This document shows positions 1 through 8,822 of a stretch of 64,000 nt of DNA, one piece after another (position 1 is the stretch's first letter; the number at the start of each line of letters is the position of its first letter). The position numbers and the translations under genes are program-made. This DNA is from Marinactinospora thermotolerans DSM 45154 (GTDB lineage: Bacteria > Actinomycetota > Actinomycetes > Streptosporangiales > Streptosporangiaceae). The notes beneath the pieces were generated by a model that saw only the letters and a program-made list of their open reading frames with translations, was not told the DNA's origin and did not search any database. The stretch covers positions 83,926 to 147,925 of the forward strand of contig NZ_FUWS01000013.1 in NCBI RefSeq assembly GCF_900167435.1. Direction: 5' to 3'.

Positions 1-1
1 C

Positions 2-1309
2 CAGCGTCCCCCTCCCGGCCCCTCCCCGGCCGATTTCCTCGCCACCGCGGGCAGTCGGCTCTCGGCCTCGCTCAACCTGCGGCGCTGCGCCGTCACGACG
101 GCCGAACTCGCCGCCGGGGCGATCGCCGACATGGCGGTCGTGGTGCTGCCCCCCGAACGGCGCCGGATCCCCTGGATCCGCGCTGTCGGCGGCGAGCCCG
201 GTGTCCACGAGGACGTCACCACGACGGCACGCGTGGCCGAGGTTCCCGGACTCGGCGAGGCCCTGGCCGGTTTCCCCCCGGTGCCCAGCCGCTGGCTCGA
301 CCCCGCGCAGGCGCCATCCTGGCTGCTCCCCGAGGGGTTCGGCGAACCGGGGGCGCTCCTGGTCGTCCCCCTCCCCGGCAACGGCGTGGCCGCCGGCGCG
401 CTCGTACTGGCCCGCCGCGCCGACCGGTCCCCCTTCGACGAGGACGAGGAACTGCTGACGCGGGTGTTCGCCGCGCGCGCGGGCGCAGCGATCTCCGCGG
501 CGGCGTTGTACCGCGAACAGCTGGAGACCGCCGACGCGCTCCAAAACCACCTGCTCCCCCCACAGGACCCGCGGATCGACGGGGTGCGCATCGGCGCCTC
601 CTACTGGCCCGCCCGCGACGCGCTACGGGTCGGTGGTGACTTCTACGACGTCTTCCCCTCCGAGGGCCCCGGTAGCACCGCCATGGTCGCCCTGGGCGAT
701 GTGTGCGGCAAGGGCGCCCACGCCGCCGTGCTCACCGGCAAGGTGCGCCAGAGCCTGCGCACGCTGCGGTTGCTGGAACGCTCCCCCGAGCGTCTGCTGG
801 CCCTGCTCAACCAGGCGATGCTGCCGCCCGTGCGCGAACGTTTCACCACGATGGTCCTGGCCGACGTCGCCCCGGCCGAGCACGGGCGCGTCCATATGCG
901 CATCGCCTCGGGCGGACACCCCCCGCCCCTGATCCTGCGCCGCGACGGCCGGGTCGAGGAGGTCGGGCTGCGCGGAATGATGATCGGCGCGGTGGCCGAC
1001 ATCCGCGTCGACGTCACCGACATCGTGCTCGCCGCGGGTGAGACCTGCCTGCTCTACAGCGACGGCGCGACCGAGGCGCGGGGCGGCCCGATGGGGCGGG
1101 AGTTCTACGGCGAGGAGCGGCTCCGCGCCGCGCTCGCCACCTGCGTCGGCATGCCGGCCCACGCGCTCGTCGAACGTCTCGAACAGGTCATCGGCGACTG
1201 GCTGCGCGGCAACGAGCACGACGACATCGCGCTGCTCGCGGTGCAGTCCCCCGAACGCGCCCGTCTGAGCCTCGCGCGCCCCCCGAATGGAGAGGAACGG
1301 CACGAATGA
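2..1309 (+). CDS. GAF-SpoIIE (PP2C-type) serine phosphatase, 5' end outside window
   Basis: The reading frame is open to the left edge, so the true start lies outside the window. Residues before the first Met at 131 (DFLATAGSRLSASLNL and onward) look like the start of a GAF domain. A SpoIIE/PP2C phosphatase domain follows from about base 580. Its metal-binding signatures are visible: GGDFYDVF, LGDVCGKG, SDGATEA and HDDIALL. Enzymes of this type dephosphorylate STAS anti-anti-sigma factors in partner-switching pathways. Two STAS proteins lie directly downstream, so they are the natural substrates (inference). The stop overlaps the next ATG (ATGA), which indicates translational coupling. Confidence 0.88.
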   Translation, partial: QRPPPGPSPADFLATAGSRLSASLNLRRCAVTTAELAAGAIADMAVVVLPPERRRIPWIRAVGGEPGVHEDVTTTARVAEVPGLGEALAGFPPVPSRWLDPAQAPSWLLPEGFGEPGALLVVPLPGNGVAAGALVLARRADRSPFDEDEELLTRVFAARAGAAISAAALYREQLETADALQNHLLPPQDPRIDGVRIGASYWPARDALRVGGDFYDVFPSEGPGSTAMVALGDVCGKGAHAAVLTGKVRQSLRTLRLLERSPERLLALLNQAMLPPVRERFTTMVLADVAPAEHGRVHMRIASGGHPPPLILRRDGRVEEVGLRGMMIGAVADIRVDVTDIVLAAGETCLLYSDGATEARGGPMGREFYGEERLRAALATCVGMPAHALVERLEQVIGDWLRGNEHDDIALLAVQSPERARLSLARPPNGEERHE

Positions 1310-1785
1310 CCCTGACGGTCGATCCCGGGCTCGGCGCGCCCGGATATCTCGAACCGTTCCTCGGCCACCTGGCGGAGGGTGACGAGCCGGCGGCCGTCGG
1401 CCTGCTGACGGGGGCGGCGACCTCCGTCATCGCGGCCGGGCGGCTGCTGCTGGACGTGGTCGCGCCGGCCCAACGCCGGGTGGGGGAGCTGTGGGCGAGC
1501 GGCCGGTGGGACGTCGCCCGCGAGCACGCGGCGACCGCGATCAGCGAGCGCGCGGTGGCCGCCGTCACGGAACAGGCCCCACCCCGCCCCCACCGGGGCA
1601 GGATCACGGTCGCCTGCGTGGAGGGCGAGTGGCACGCGCTGTCCTCACGCCTGGTCGCCGGCCTGGAGGGCCTACGTGACCGGCTCGCCGACTTCCCCCG
1701 ATCGTCCGCCCTGCTCATGGCGGGGGCGGACGCGGTGGGGGCCGGCGCCGACGATTCCGCCACACCGGCCGGGGAGGGGGCGTGA
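1306..1785 (+). CDS. shortened B12-binding protein with CarH-like helical domain
   Basis: This is a 159-residue protein. Residues 15-90 look like the four-helix B12-binding-domain-2 bundle and contain W63 followed nine residues later by E73-H74. That is the Wx9EH motif of CarH-type adenosylcobalamin photoreceptors. Residues 97-120 begin a B12-binding Rossmann fold, with E108-W-H110-A-L-S113 in the place of the DxHxxG motif and H110 as the expected lower cobalt ligand. The rest of the fold, normally about 80-100 more residues, is missing. After LEGL121-123 the chain goes almost directly to a GADAVGAGADD stretch that resembles the C-terminal end of the same fold, which suggests an internal deletion. 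It overlaps both neighbours by a few bases. Function as a light or B12 input is inference. Confidence 0.7.
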   Translation: MTLTVDPGLGAPGYLEPFLGHLAEGDEPAAVGLLTGAATSVIAAGRLLLDVVAPAQRRVGELWASGRWDVAREHAATAISERAVAAVTEQAPPRPHRGRITVACVEGEWHALSSRLVAGLEGLRDRLADFPRSSALLMAGADAVGAGADDSATPAGEGA

Positions 1786-2180
1786 TGTCGGCCGGAACGC
1801 CTCTGGAGATCCAGGTCGTCCGAGCGGCCGGGAACGTGCGCCTGTGGTGTGTCGGGGACCTCGACCACGAGACGGTGGACGAGCTGAGGGAGTGTGTCGG
1901 CGACCTGCTGGCCGCGGGCGTCCGTTCCCTGTCGATCGACCTGTCGGGCGTCGACCTGTGCGACTCCTCGGGGCTGTCGGGGCTGTTGCACGCGCACAAC
2001 AGCACACGGGCGGCCGGCGCCGAACTGCACATCACGGGCGTCTCGGATCGGTTGGGCAGGATCATGTCCATCACTGGGCTGAATCGGATCCTGTCCTGTT
2101 CCCTGGCCGGCGGCGCCCCCGCCGCCTCTCCCGGCTCCGACGTCTCCACGGCCGCGGGCCCCTCGTCACCGTCGCCCTAG
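1785..2180 (+). CDS. STAS-domain anti-sigma factor antagonist
   Basis: One STAS domain fills about residues 6-105. It has the phosphorylation-loop signature DLSGVDLCDSSGLSGLL, whose DSSG serine is the usual target of RsbW-type kinases and SpoIIE-type phosphatases. A low-complexity Pro/Ser tail follows. The start may be GTG 1782 or ATG 1785, and both overlap the preceding stop codon. In partner switching the unphosphorylated form sequesters an anti-sigma ATPase. No RsbW-like ATPase lies next to it, but one is encoded at 39385-39912 on the minus strand. Confidence 0.85.
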   Translation: MSAGTPLEIQVVRAAGNVRLWCVGDLDHETVDELRECVGDLLAAGVRSLSIDLSGVDLCDSSGLSGLLHAHNSTRAAGAELHITGVSDRLGRIMSITGLNRILSCSLAGGAPAASPGSDVSTAAGPSSPSP

Positions 2181-2237
2181 CGCGTCCTCCCCGGCCGTGC
2201 CGTGTGTCCCCATCCCCCGCCCCGTACTGGAGAAGAC

Positions 2238-2657
2238 GTGAACCCCGAGGACAAAGCGCTTCCGGTCCACCGGATCGGTACCGCCGTCGTCATCGAGATG
2301 CCGGTGGAGGTCGACTACTACGTCAGGGACGCGGCCACCGAGCAGGCGCTCGCTCTGCTGGAGGAGCGCCCCGAACGTCTGGTGGTGGACATGTCGGGGT
2401 GCACGTTCTGCGACTCCAGCGGTCTGGCCATCCTGTTGCGGGTGCGCGGCCCCGCGGAGGAGGCCGGGGTCCTGCTGGACGTCGTCGTGCCGCATCCGAC
2501 CGTTCGGCGCGTCTTCGAACTGGCCGGGGCCGACTTCATTTTCCGATTGCACACCACGTTGCACGAGGCCCTGGCAAGCGCCCCCGGCGCCCCCTCGTCT
2601 CCCGCTCCCACCTGCGGTTCCCACGTCGCGGACACGACTCGGCGCGGCCCCGCGTAG
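2238..2657 (+). CDS. second STAS-domain anti-sigma factor antagonist
   Basis: This 139-residue protein starts at GTG 2238, chosen because GGAG lies five bases upstream and the STAS fold begins right after it. The phosphorylation loop reads MSGCTFCDSSGLAILL. It is only distantly similar to the preceding STAS protein, so the pair is not a simple recent duplication. It is probably in the same transcript as the upstream phosphatase and B12-type protein (57-base gap). A low-complexity tail of about 30 residues follows the domain. Confidence 0.85.
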   Translation: MNPEDKALPVHRIGTAVVIEMPVEVDYYVRDAATEQALALLEERPERLVVDMSGCTFCDSSGLAILLRVRGPAEEAGVLLDVVVPHPTVRRVFELAGADFIFRLHTTLHEALASAPGAPSSPAPTCGSHVADTTRRGPA

Positions 2658-2772
2658 GCTTCTCCACACTCCTCTCCACCACGCTTTCAGGGGGCAGGGA
2701 TGTTTGCTCTCCGCCGACCGGGAACGGATGCTCCTGTCCGGACCGGGTGTCCCTCCCCGCCCACTCCCCGGA

Positions 2773-2799
2773 CCGGTCCCACCGAAGTGGTGGGACCGG
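2773..2799 (+). terminator. hairpin, possible terminator
   Basis: A perfect 11-bp inverted repeat with a 5-base loop (CCGGTCCCACC / GGTGGGACCGG) lies between the second STAS gene and the next small gene. There is no T tract, so termination is likely but not certain. Confidence 0.5.
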
Positions 2800-2834
2800 A
2801 CACGACAAGCCCGCGGACCCGGAGGAGCAGACCG

Positions 2835-3071
2835 ATGGGCGAGCGAAGCGACATCGACTGGGCCGAGTTGGACGACGGCGAGCTACTGGACGGCGTATTG
2901 GACGTGATGGAACGCGAGGAACTCATCCCCGGCGGCCTGGGCCGTGTCCTGGCCGACATCGCCGCCGCGGGCGTCCCCGAACCTCGGGAGGAGAGCGGCG
3001 CGGTGTTGGTACGGCCGGTGACCCGGCTACGCAGCGTCGCCTCCGAGCCGCAGCGACGCCATCGGTTGTGA
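2835..3071 (+). CDS. small acidic hypothetical protein
   Basis: This 78-residue protein starts at ATG 2835, with a strong GGAGGAG seven bases upstream. A longer frame reaches back to 2700, but that part is low-complexity and crosses a hairpin. The N-terminal half is acidic (DWAELDDGELLDGVLDVME), predicted helical, and has no membrane segment. I do not recognise the family. It sits at the end of the SpoIIE/B12/STAS cluster, so a link to that pathway is possible but unproven. Confidence 0.6.
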   Translation: MGERSDIDWAELDDGELLDGVLDVMEREELIPGGLGRVLADIAAAGVPEPREESGAVLVRPVTRLRSVASEPQRRHRL

Positions 3072-3087
3072 TCTCCACCACTCCCAT

Positions 3088-3117
3088 TTGACAAGCGCGC
3101 CAATCGAAGGGTAACCT
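3088..3117 (+). promoter_or_regulatory. candidate sigma-70-type promoter for SulP-carbonic anhydrase gene
   Basis: TTGACA at 3088-3093 is followed after 18 bases by TAACCT at 3112-3117. It lies about 120 bases before the start codon at 3239, in a clearly less GC-rich stretch. Confidence 0.4.
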
Positions 3118-3238
3118 TTCGGCAACTGCGCGTTATCGCCACACAGTGTCACGGGAACACTCCACACTGAAACACAGCGGAAGCGCTCGATAACACAGAG
3201 TCGCGACTTCCTCCGTTTCCTCATCTATGTGGAGTGTC

Positions 3239-5602
3239 ATGCGAATCGCCGAAGAGACACGCGCCTATCACGTGGGCGGCCACGCGCCGCCGGGCCTCCG
3301 CGAGCGTCTGGGCGGGCACCTCCGCCACGACCTCCCGGCCTCCTTCGTGGTGTTCCTGGTCGCGGTCCCGTTGTCGCTGGGCATCGCCGTCGCCTCGGAC
3401 GCGCCCCTTGTGGCCGGCCTCATCGCCGCCGCGGTCGGCGGCATGCTGGCCGCCCTGTTCGGCGGGTCGATGGTGCAGGTCAGCGGACCGGCCGCGGGAC
3501 TGACCATCATCGTCGCCGAACTGGTGGCCGCCCACGGCTGGGCCACCACCTGCCTGATCACCGCGCTCGCCGGCGTCGTCCAGATACTGCTGGGGGCGCT
3601 GCGCATCGCGCGGGCGGCACTCGCCGTCTCCCCCGCGGTCGTCCACGGGATGCTGGCGGGCGTCGGCGTCACCATCACCCTCGCCCAGATCCACGTCGTC
3701 CTGGGCGGCGCCGCCGAGAGCTCCCCCATCGTCAACCTGCGCGAGCTCCCCGGTCAGCTCCTGCACAACCACACGGCCTCGGTCGCCGTGGGCCTGGTGA
3801 CCGTAGCCCTGCTCCTGGCCTGGGGCCGGATGCCCCTCCTCCCCTGGCTCCCGCTACGCCGTGTCCCCGGCCCCCTGGCCGCGATCACGGCCGCCACCGC
3901 GGTGAGCCTGGCGTTCGACCTCGACGTCGAGCGGGTGTCGCTGCCCGCGCTGTCGGAGGGCCTGGGACTGGCCCCGACGCTCCCCGAGGGGAACTACGCC
4001 GGTGTCGCCGCGGGCGTCGCGACGATCGCGCTCGTCGCCAGCGTCGAATCACTGCTCTGCGCGGTCGCCGTCGACCGCCTGCACGACGGTCGCCGCGCCC
4101 GGCTCGACCGCGAACTGGTCGGCCAGGGCGCCGCCAACACGGTTTCGGGCCTGCTCGGCGGCCTCCCCGTGGCGGGCGTGATCGTCCGCAGCACCACCAA
4201 CGTGCAGGCGGGCGCCCGCACCCCCGTCTCGGCCTTCCTGCACGGGGCGTGGATCCTCCTGTTCGTCATCACCCTGTCCTCGATCATCGAGTTCATCCCC
4301 ATGGCGGCGCTGGCCGGCCTGCTGGTCTTCACCGGCATGAAAATGGTCGACATCGCCCACATCCGGGGGCTGCGCGCCCACCGTGAACGGCACGTCTACA
4401 TCGTCACGCTTCTCAGCGTGGTGTTCCTCGGCCTGGTCGAGGGCGTGATCATCGGTCTGGTCCTGGCCTTCGTGGCCGCGCTGCGCCGGCTGACCCGCAC
4501 CACCGTGCGCACCCGCTCCGTGGGCCGGCGCCACCACGTCGTCATCGAGGGGTCCCTGACCTTCCTCGCGGTGCCCCGGGTCTCGGGCGTCCTGTCGAAG
4601 ATCCCCCCGGGCACCGACGTCGACCTCGACCTGCACGTCGACTTCATGGACAACGCCGCGTTCGACGCCATCCACTCCTGGCGGGTCGCGCACGAGCGCG
4701 GCGGCGGGCGCGTCGACATCGACGAACTCCACGAGGACTGGTACGAGGGCGGGGTCAGCGGCTCGCTCCCGAACCGCAAGACACCGGTCCCGCCGATGCG
4801 GCACTGGCTGCGGCCGCGCGGCCACGGACGTGCCCCCGAGGCCGGGACGGCCGACTCCTCGACGTCACTGCTGCTCTCCGGGGCGCGCGACTACCACATG
4901 GCCGTCGCACCGCGGCTACGCCCGGTCATGGCCGAGCTGTCGACCGCGCAACGCCCCCACACCCTGCTCATCGCCTGCGCCGATTCGCGCATCGTGCCCA
5001 ACCTGTTCACCGCGAGCGGGCCAGGGGACCTGTTCACGATCCGCAACGTCGGAAACATCGTCCCCGCCTACCGCGCCGGGGAGGCCGAGGCGGGGACCCT
5101 GGGCACCCTCGAATACGCGATCGGCGTGCTCGGGGTGCGCTCGATCGCGGTGTGCGGGCACTCGCGCTGCGGCGCCGCCGAGGCCGTTCTGAAGGACCCC
5201 GAAGCGGTGTCTCCCGGCGTGCGGACGTGGCTGGCCCTGGGCGGCTGCCAGGCCGGATCGCAGCCCGTCGCTCCCGGCGAGACCCACGAGGCCGCCTGGA
5301 ACCGCGCCAGCCGCGGGAACGTCGTCCGGCAGCTCGACAACCTCATGACCTACCCGTTGGTGCGCGGACGGGTGGCGGCCGGCGAGCTCGAACTCGTCGG
5401 CCTCTACTACGACATCCTCACCGCGCAGGTCCACGTCCTGGACCGGGAGTCGGGGCTGTTCCTGCCCGCCGGCGAGGGGCCGGTGGGCGTCGGAGCCGAG
5501 GGCGGGCCGGCCCGTCCGGCCCCGCCGGCCGGCTCGGACCCGGCCGCCTCCCCGGAGACGGACGCCGGGAGCCATCCGCCCGCCGGCGTCGGCGAGCACT
5601 GA
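3239..5602 (+). CDS. SulP-family anion transporter fused to beta-carbonic anhydrase
   Basis: This 787-residue inner-membrane protein starts at ATG 3239, with GGAG five bases upstream. Residues 30-430 form the SulP transporter core of about 11 membrane segments, including the conserved GSMVQVSGPAAGLTII region. A degenerate STAS-like segment covers about 440-520. A complete beta-carbonic anhydrase follows at about 540-765. Its zinc ligands are Cys580, His641 and Cys644, and the Asp582/Arg584 dyad is present (CADSR and CGHSRCG). The fusion pairs bicarbonate or other anion uptake with CO2/bicarbonate conversion on the cytoplasmic face. The substrate is probably bicarbonate, but sulfate cannot be excluded from sequence. 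Confidence 0.92.
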   Translation: MRIAEETRAYHVGGHAPPGLRERLGGHLRHDLPASFVVFLVAVPLSLGIAVASDAPLVAGLIAAAVGGMLAALFGGSMVQVSGPAAGLTIIVAELVAAHGWATTCLITALAGVVQILLGALRIARAALAVSPAVVHGMLAGVGVTITLAQIHVVLGGAAESSPIVNLRELPGQLLHNHTASVAVGLVTVALLLAWGRMPLLPWLPLRRVPGPLAAITAATAVSLAFDLDVERVSLPALSEGLGLAPTLPEGNYAGVAAGVATIALVASVESLLCAVAVDRLHDGRRARLDRELVGQGAANTVSGLLGGLPVAGVIVRSTTNVQAGARTPVSAFLHGAWILLFVITLSSIIEFIPMAALAGLLVFTGMKMVDIAHIRGLRAHRERHVYIVTLLSVVFLGLVEGVIIGLVLAFVAALRRLTRTTVRTRSVGRRHHVVIEGSLTFLAVPRVSGVLSKIPPGTDVDLDLHVDFMDNAAFDAIHSWRVAHERGGGRVDIDELHEDWYEGGVSGSLPNRKTPVPPMRHWLRPRGHGRAPEAGTADSSTSLLLSGARDYHMAVAPRLRPVMAELSTAQRPHTLLIACADSRIVPNLFTASGPGDLFTIRNVGNIVPAYRAGEAEAGTLGTLEYAIGVLGVRSIAVCGHSRCGAAEAVLKDPEAVSPGVRTWLALGGCQAGSQPVAPGETHEAAWNRASRGNVVRQLDNLMTYPLVRGRVAAGELELVGLYYDILTAQVHVLDRESGLFLPAGEGPVGVGAEGGPARPAPPAGSDPAASPETDAGSHPPAGVGEH

Positions 5603-5610
5603 CCACGCGG

Positions 5611-5646
5611 GCGGGGGCCCGGGAGGGAGAGGCACCGGGCCCCCGC
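5611..5646. terminator. bidirectional terminator hairpin between convergent genes
   Basis: A perfect 12-bp inverted repeat (GCGGGGGCCCGG / CCGGGCCCCCGC) with a 12-base loop lies between the stops of the SulP fusion gene and the convergent AfsR-like gene. Confidence 0.7.
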
Positions 5647-5663
5647 CCCCGTCGACACCCCCG

Positions 5664-8600
5664 TCAGCCCTCCCTGCGCTTCAGCTCCCCGGCCGCCTCC
5701 TGGGCCTCGGGGACGCCCAGTTCGGCGAAGATCTCGGCGGCCTCGGAGAGCAGGGAACGCGCCTCGTCCGCGGGGACCGTGCTCGCGGGGAGCGCGGCCA
5801 GCCCGGCCAGTGCCTTGGCCTCGGCGTAACGCTCGTTGCGGTCCCTGGCCAGGTCGAGGGCCTCCTCGTGCGAGGAACGCGCCTCGATGTACCGCCCGGC
5901 GCGAGCGTAGGTGACGGCGAGGTCGTTGAGGACCTCGGCTTCGGCGCTGCGCTGCGCGGTCTTCTCCCCGAGCTCCAACGCGAGCCGGTGCGCGGCGAGC
6001 GCGCCCTCGATGTCCCCGGTCTCCCGCAGCACGCAGCCGAGGTTGTTACGGGTGTAGATCTCCCCGGTGGTGTCCCCCATGTCGAGGAAGAGCCGCAGCG
6101 CCCTCTCCAGCTGCTCCCGCGCTGTCGCGTAGTCACCCCGCCTGGTGTTGACCTCGCCCAGGGTGCGCAGCGCGGAGGCGTGTGTGGCCATCGATCCGGG
6201 CTCCACCTGGATACGCAGGACGGCCTCACAGTGCCGGACGGCCTCTTCGAGATTGCCCATGGCCTGGTGGAGACCTCCGAGATTGGTCCGTTGCAGCGCC
6301 TCGAGCGCCTGATCACCGGTGGCGACGGCATAGGCGATGGTCCGGTCCAGTGCCGCGGCGGATTCCTCGTAACGCCCCATGCGCTCGTACACGACGGCGA
6401 GGTTCGCGAAGACCCGGATCTCACCCGCCTCATCTCCAAGGCGGACGAAGATCTCCCTGGCCTCCTCCAGCAGGGAGAGCGCCGATTCGAGCCGTCCGGA
6501 CAGGCAGTGCGCGATGCCGAGACCGACCAGGGTGACGGCGCTTCCCATGTCGTCGTTATCGGCCCTGCTCGCGTCGAGCGCCTGTTCGTGGGTACTCAGC
6601 CACAGCTCGGTCTGCCCGTGCACCGCGTAGAAGCGCCAGAGCGCGTGGGCCAGCTGCCAGGCGTTGCGCCCCTGCCGGCTCTCCGCGTAGTGGCTCACCA
6701 TCGATGCCAGGTTCTCGCGGTGCTTGTCGAACCAGTCGACGGCCTCGGACCTGCTGCGCCACTCCTCGCGGTACCTGGAGTCGGCCGCCTCCCCCACCTC
6801 GTAGTCGTGGGCGCGTGGCCCCAGCCATTCGGTGGCGCGCTGAGCGGCACGCAGGTAGTAGGCGCCGAGCCGGCGCCGGCTCTCCGCGATCTCCTCCTCG
6901 TCCAGTTCCTGGAACGCACGGTGCCGGGCGTAGGCGCCGATCAGATCGTGGAAGCGGTAGAGGTCCACCCCCTGCTCGTCGACGAGGCAGACGCTGACCA
7001 GTTCCTGGATGAGGTCATCGGCGTCGGGGGGGTCCCGGTCGATCAGCGCGGCGGCACCGTAGAGGTCCACGCTTCCGCCGATCATCAGGCCGAGCCGCAG
7101 GAAGGTCTCCCGCTGCTCGGCGTTGAGGCTCTGGAAGGACAGTTCGAAGACCGCCTCGACGCTCTGCCCCTCGATACGAAGCTCGTGGAACCGACGGTGC
7201 TGCTGCCCCAGCCGCTCCTCGACGTGCCGGAACGTCCACCGGGGCCGGCTGAGCATCCGGCCCGCGACGATGCGCAGGGCCAGCGGCAGTCCACCGCACA
7301 GGGCGACGACCCTGCGGGCGGCGTCCGGCTCCCGGCCGACACGCTCCGCCCCGAGGACGGTGGTGAAGAAGTCCACCGACGTCTCGGTGTCGAGCATGCC
7401 CAGCGCGACGTAACGGGTACCGCTGAGGCCGGCGAGGTCGTGCCGGCTGGTGACGATCGTCAGCGAGCCCGCCGCGGCCGACAGCAGCGGGAGGACCTGA
7501 CGGGAGGTGGCGGCGTTGTCGAGGACCACCAGGACCCGCTTGCCCGCCAGCGAGGCGCGCCACAGGGCGGCTCGTTCGTCGGTGTCGTCGGGGAGGGCCT
7601 CCGGGTCCACGCCGATCGCGCGCAGCAGGCTCGCCAACGCCGTCCGCGCCGTGACCGGCTCCTGATCCACGGTGTGCCCGTAGAGGTCGACGAAAAGCTG
7701 CGCGTCGGGATAACGGTCGGCCAGCCGATGGGCCGCGTGGATGGCCAGGGTCGTCTTGCCCGTGCCGCCGGGTCCGGTGATGACGCAGACCTCGGCGCGT
7801 TCCTCACCGCGGGCGCCGATCTCCAGGATGCGGTCCAGGTCGGCCTCGCGGCCGGTGAAGTCGGGGATGTCGCGTGGCAGGTCGTTGCGTGCCGGCTGCC
7901 CGTCCGAAAGTCCCGGGGAGGCCGTCTCGGCCTTACCGGGAGGAGAGGCGGTCTCCGCCGGCTCCTCCCTCGCGGCCTCCGCGGCGGGATCGGTGTCGTG
8001 GTCGTGGAGCATCCGCTCGTAGAGCTCCATGACGTCACGTCCGGGGTCGACCCCCAGCTCCTCGGCCAGCGCCTTGCGCACCTCGTGGAACGTGGAGAGC
8101 GCGGTCAGCCGCTGGCCGGAGCGGTACAGCGCCGAGATCAGCAGGAAGTGCAGGCGTTCGCGCAGCGGGTCCTTGCGGACGAGGGGGGTGAGCCGTGCCG
8201 CGAGCTCGACGTGGTTCCCCAGGGCGAAGTCGACCTCCGCCCAGGCCGCTACCGCCGCCCACCGCTCCTCCAGGAGCGGCTGACAGACCGTGTACCACAG
8301 CAGCTCCGAGCCCGTCCCCGAGAACGGCTGACCCCGCCAGCAGGCCAGGGCCTCCTCCCACAGGGCGGCGGCCTCCTCGGTGGCTCCACGTTCCTGCGCC
8401 CGAGCGGCCAGGTTCCGGAAGCGGTGGAGGTCGACCTGGTCCGGATCGGTCTGCGCGAGGTAGCCCCCCGCGGTCGTCTGGATGAGCCCCGGAAAACTAC
8501 GCCGCAGATGAGAGACTTGAACCTGGATGATCGAGCGGGCGGTGCGGGGCGGATCACCGTCCCACAGCAGGTCGATCAGCCGCTCGACCGTCACCTCCTT

Positions 8601-8720
8601 ACCGAGCTCGACCAGGAGCACACCGAGGACACACCGCTGGCGCGGTCCGCCGACGGGAACCGATTTCCCGTCCTGCCACGCCGCGATGGGGCCGAGCACG
8701 CCGAAATCCACAAACGGCAC
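5664..8720 (-). CDS. AfsR/SARP-family regulator with BTAD, NB-ARC and TPR domains
   Basis: This 1018-residue cytoplasmic transcription factor has a winged-helix DNA-binding domain at residues 1-95 (LGVLLVELGKEVTVERLIDLLW). A bacterial transcriptional activation domain covers about 100-245, and an acidic Pro/Ala linker reaches to 280. The NB-ARC STAND ATPase covers about 285-600, with Walker A GPGGTGKTT near residue 317 and the LVVLDNA Walker B. A TPR array occupies about 700-1010. The architecture and length match AfsR-like pathway regulators of secondary metabolism and development. No biosynthetic gene cluster is adjacent, so its target is unknown. Two small related genes lie upstream on the same strand. 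Confidence 0.92.
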   Translation of the reverse strand: MPFVDFGVLGPIAAWQDGKSVPVGGPRQRCVLGVLLVELGKEVTVERLIDLLWDGDPPRTARSIIQVQVSHLRRSFPGLIQTTAGGYLAQTDPDQVDLHRFRNLAARAQERGATEEAAALWEEALACWRGQPFSGTGSELLWYTVCQPLLEERWAAVAAWAEVDFALGNHVELAARLTPLVRKDPLRERLHFLLISALYRSGQRLTALSTFHEVRKALAEELGVDPGRDVMELYERMLHDHDTDPAAEAAREEPAETASPPGKAETASPGLSDGQPARNDLPRDIPDFTGREADLDRILEIGARGEERAEVCVITGPGGTGKTTLAIHAAHRLADRYPDAQLFVDLYGHTVDQEPVTARTALASLLRAIGVDPEALPDDTDERAALWRASLAGKRVLVVLDNAATSRQVLPLLSAAAGSLTIVTSRHDLAGLSGTRYVALGMLDTETSVDFFTTVLGAERVGREPDAARRVVALCGGLPLALRIVAGRMLSRPRWTFRHVEERLGQQHRRFHELRIEGQSVEAVFELSFQSLNAEQRETFLRLGLMIGGSVDLYGAAALIDRDPPDADDLIQELVSVCLVDEQGVDLYRFHDLIGAYARHRAFQELDEEEIAESRRRLGAYYLRAAQRATEWLGPRAHDYEVGEAADSRYREEWRSRSEAVDWFDKHRENLASMVSHYAESRQGRNAWQLAHALWRFYAVHGQTELWLSTHEQALDASRADNDDMGSAVTLVGLGIAHCLSGRLESALSLLEEAREIFVRLGDEAGEIRVFANLAVVYERMGRYEESAAALDRTIAYAVATGDQALEALQRTNLGGLHQAMGNLEEAVRHCEAVLRIQVEPGSMATHASALRTLGEVNTRRGDYATAREQLERALRLFLDMGDTTGEIYTRNNLGCVLRETGDIEGALAAHRLALELGEKTAQRSAEAEVLNDLAVTYARAGRYIEARSSHEEALDLARDRNERYAEAKALAGLAALPASTVPADEARSLLSEAAEIFAELGVPEAQEAAGELKRREG

Positions 8721-8761
8721 TGTAGCAAGGCCATTTGTGCTCTTTTAGCCCTTTATAAGAA

Positions 8762-8802
8762 ACCGCATCCACGCTCCTCTCCCCGAAAAGCGTGGATGCG
8801 GT
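8762..8802 (-). terminator. stem-loop between small gene and AfsR-like gene
   Basis: A perfect 14-bp inverted repeat (ACCGCATCCACGCT / AGCGTGGATGCGGT) with a 13-base loop is followed on the minus strand by a T- and A-rich stretch. It fits a Rho-independent terminator or attenuator after the small gene at 8823-9029. The regulator would then have its own promoter in the A/T-rich stretch just before 8720. Confidence 0.65.
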
Positions 8803-8822
8803 GGTCTTATTCCACCCTCGGC

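Noticed and set aside
1676..3091. Plus-strand open frame of 471 codons over the STAS genes
   Set aside because: It overlaps two clear STAS genes in another frame, is dominated by Arg, Gly and Pro, and shows no domain. Long shadow frames are expected at this GC content.
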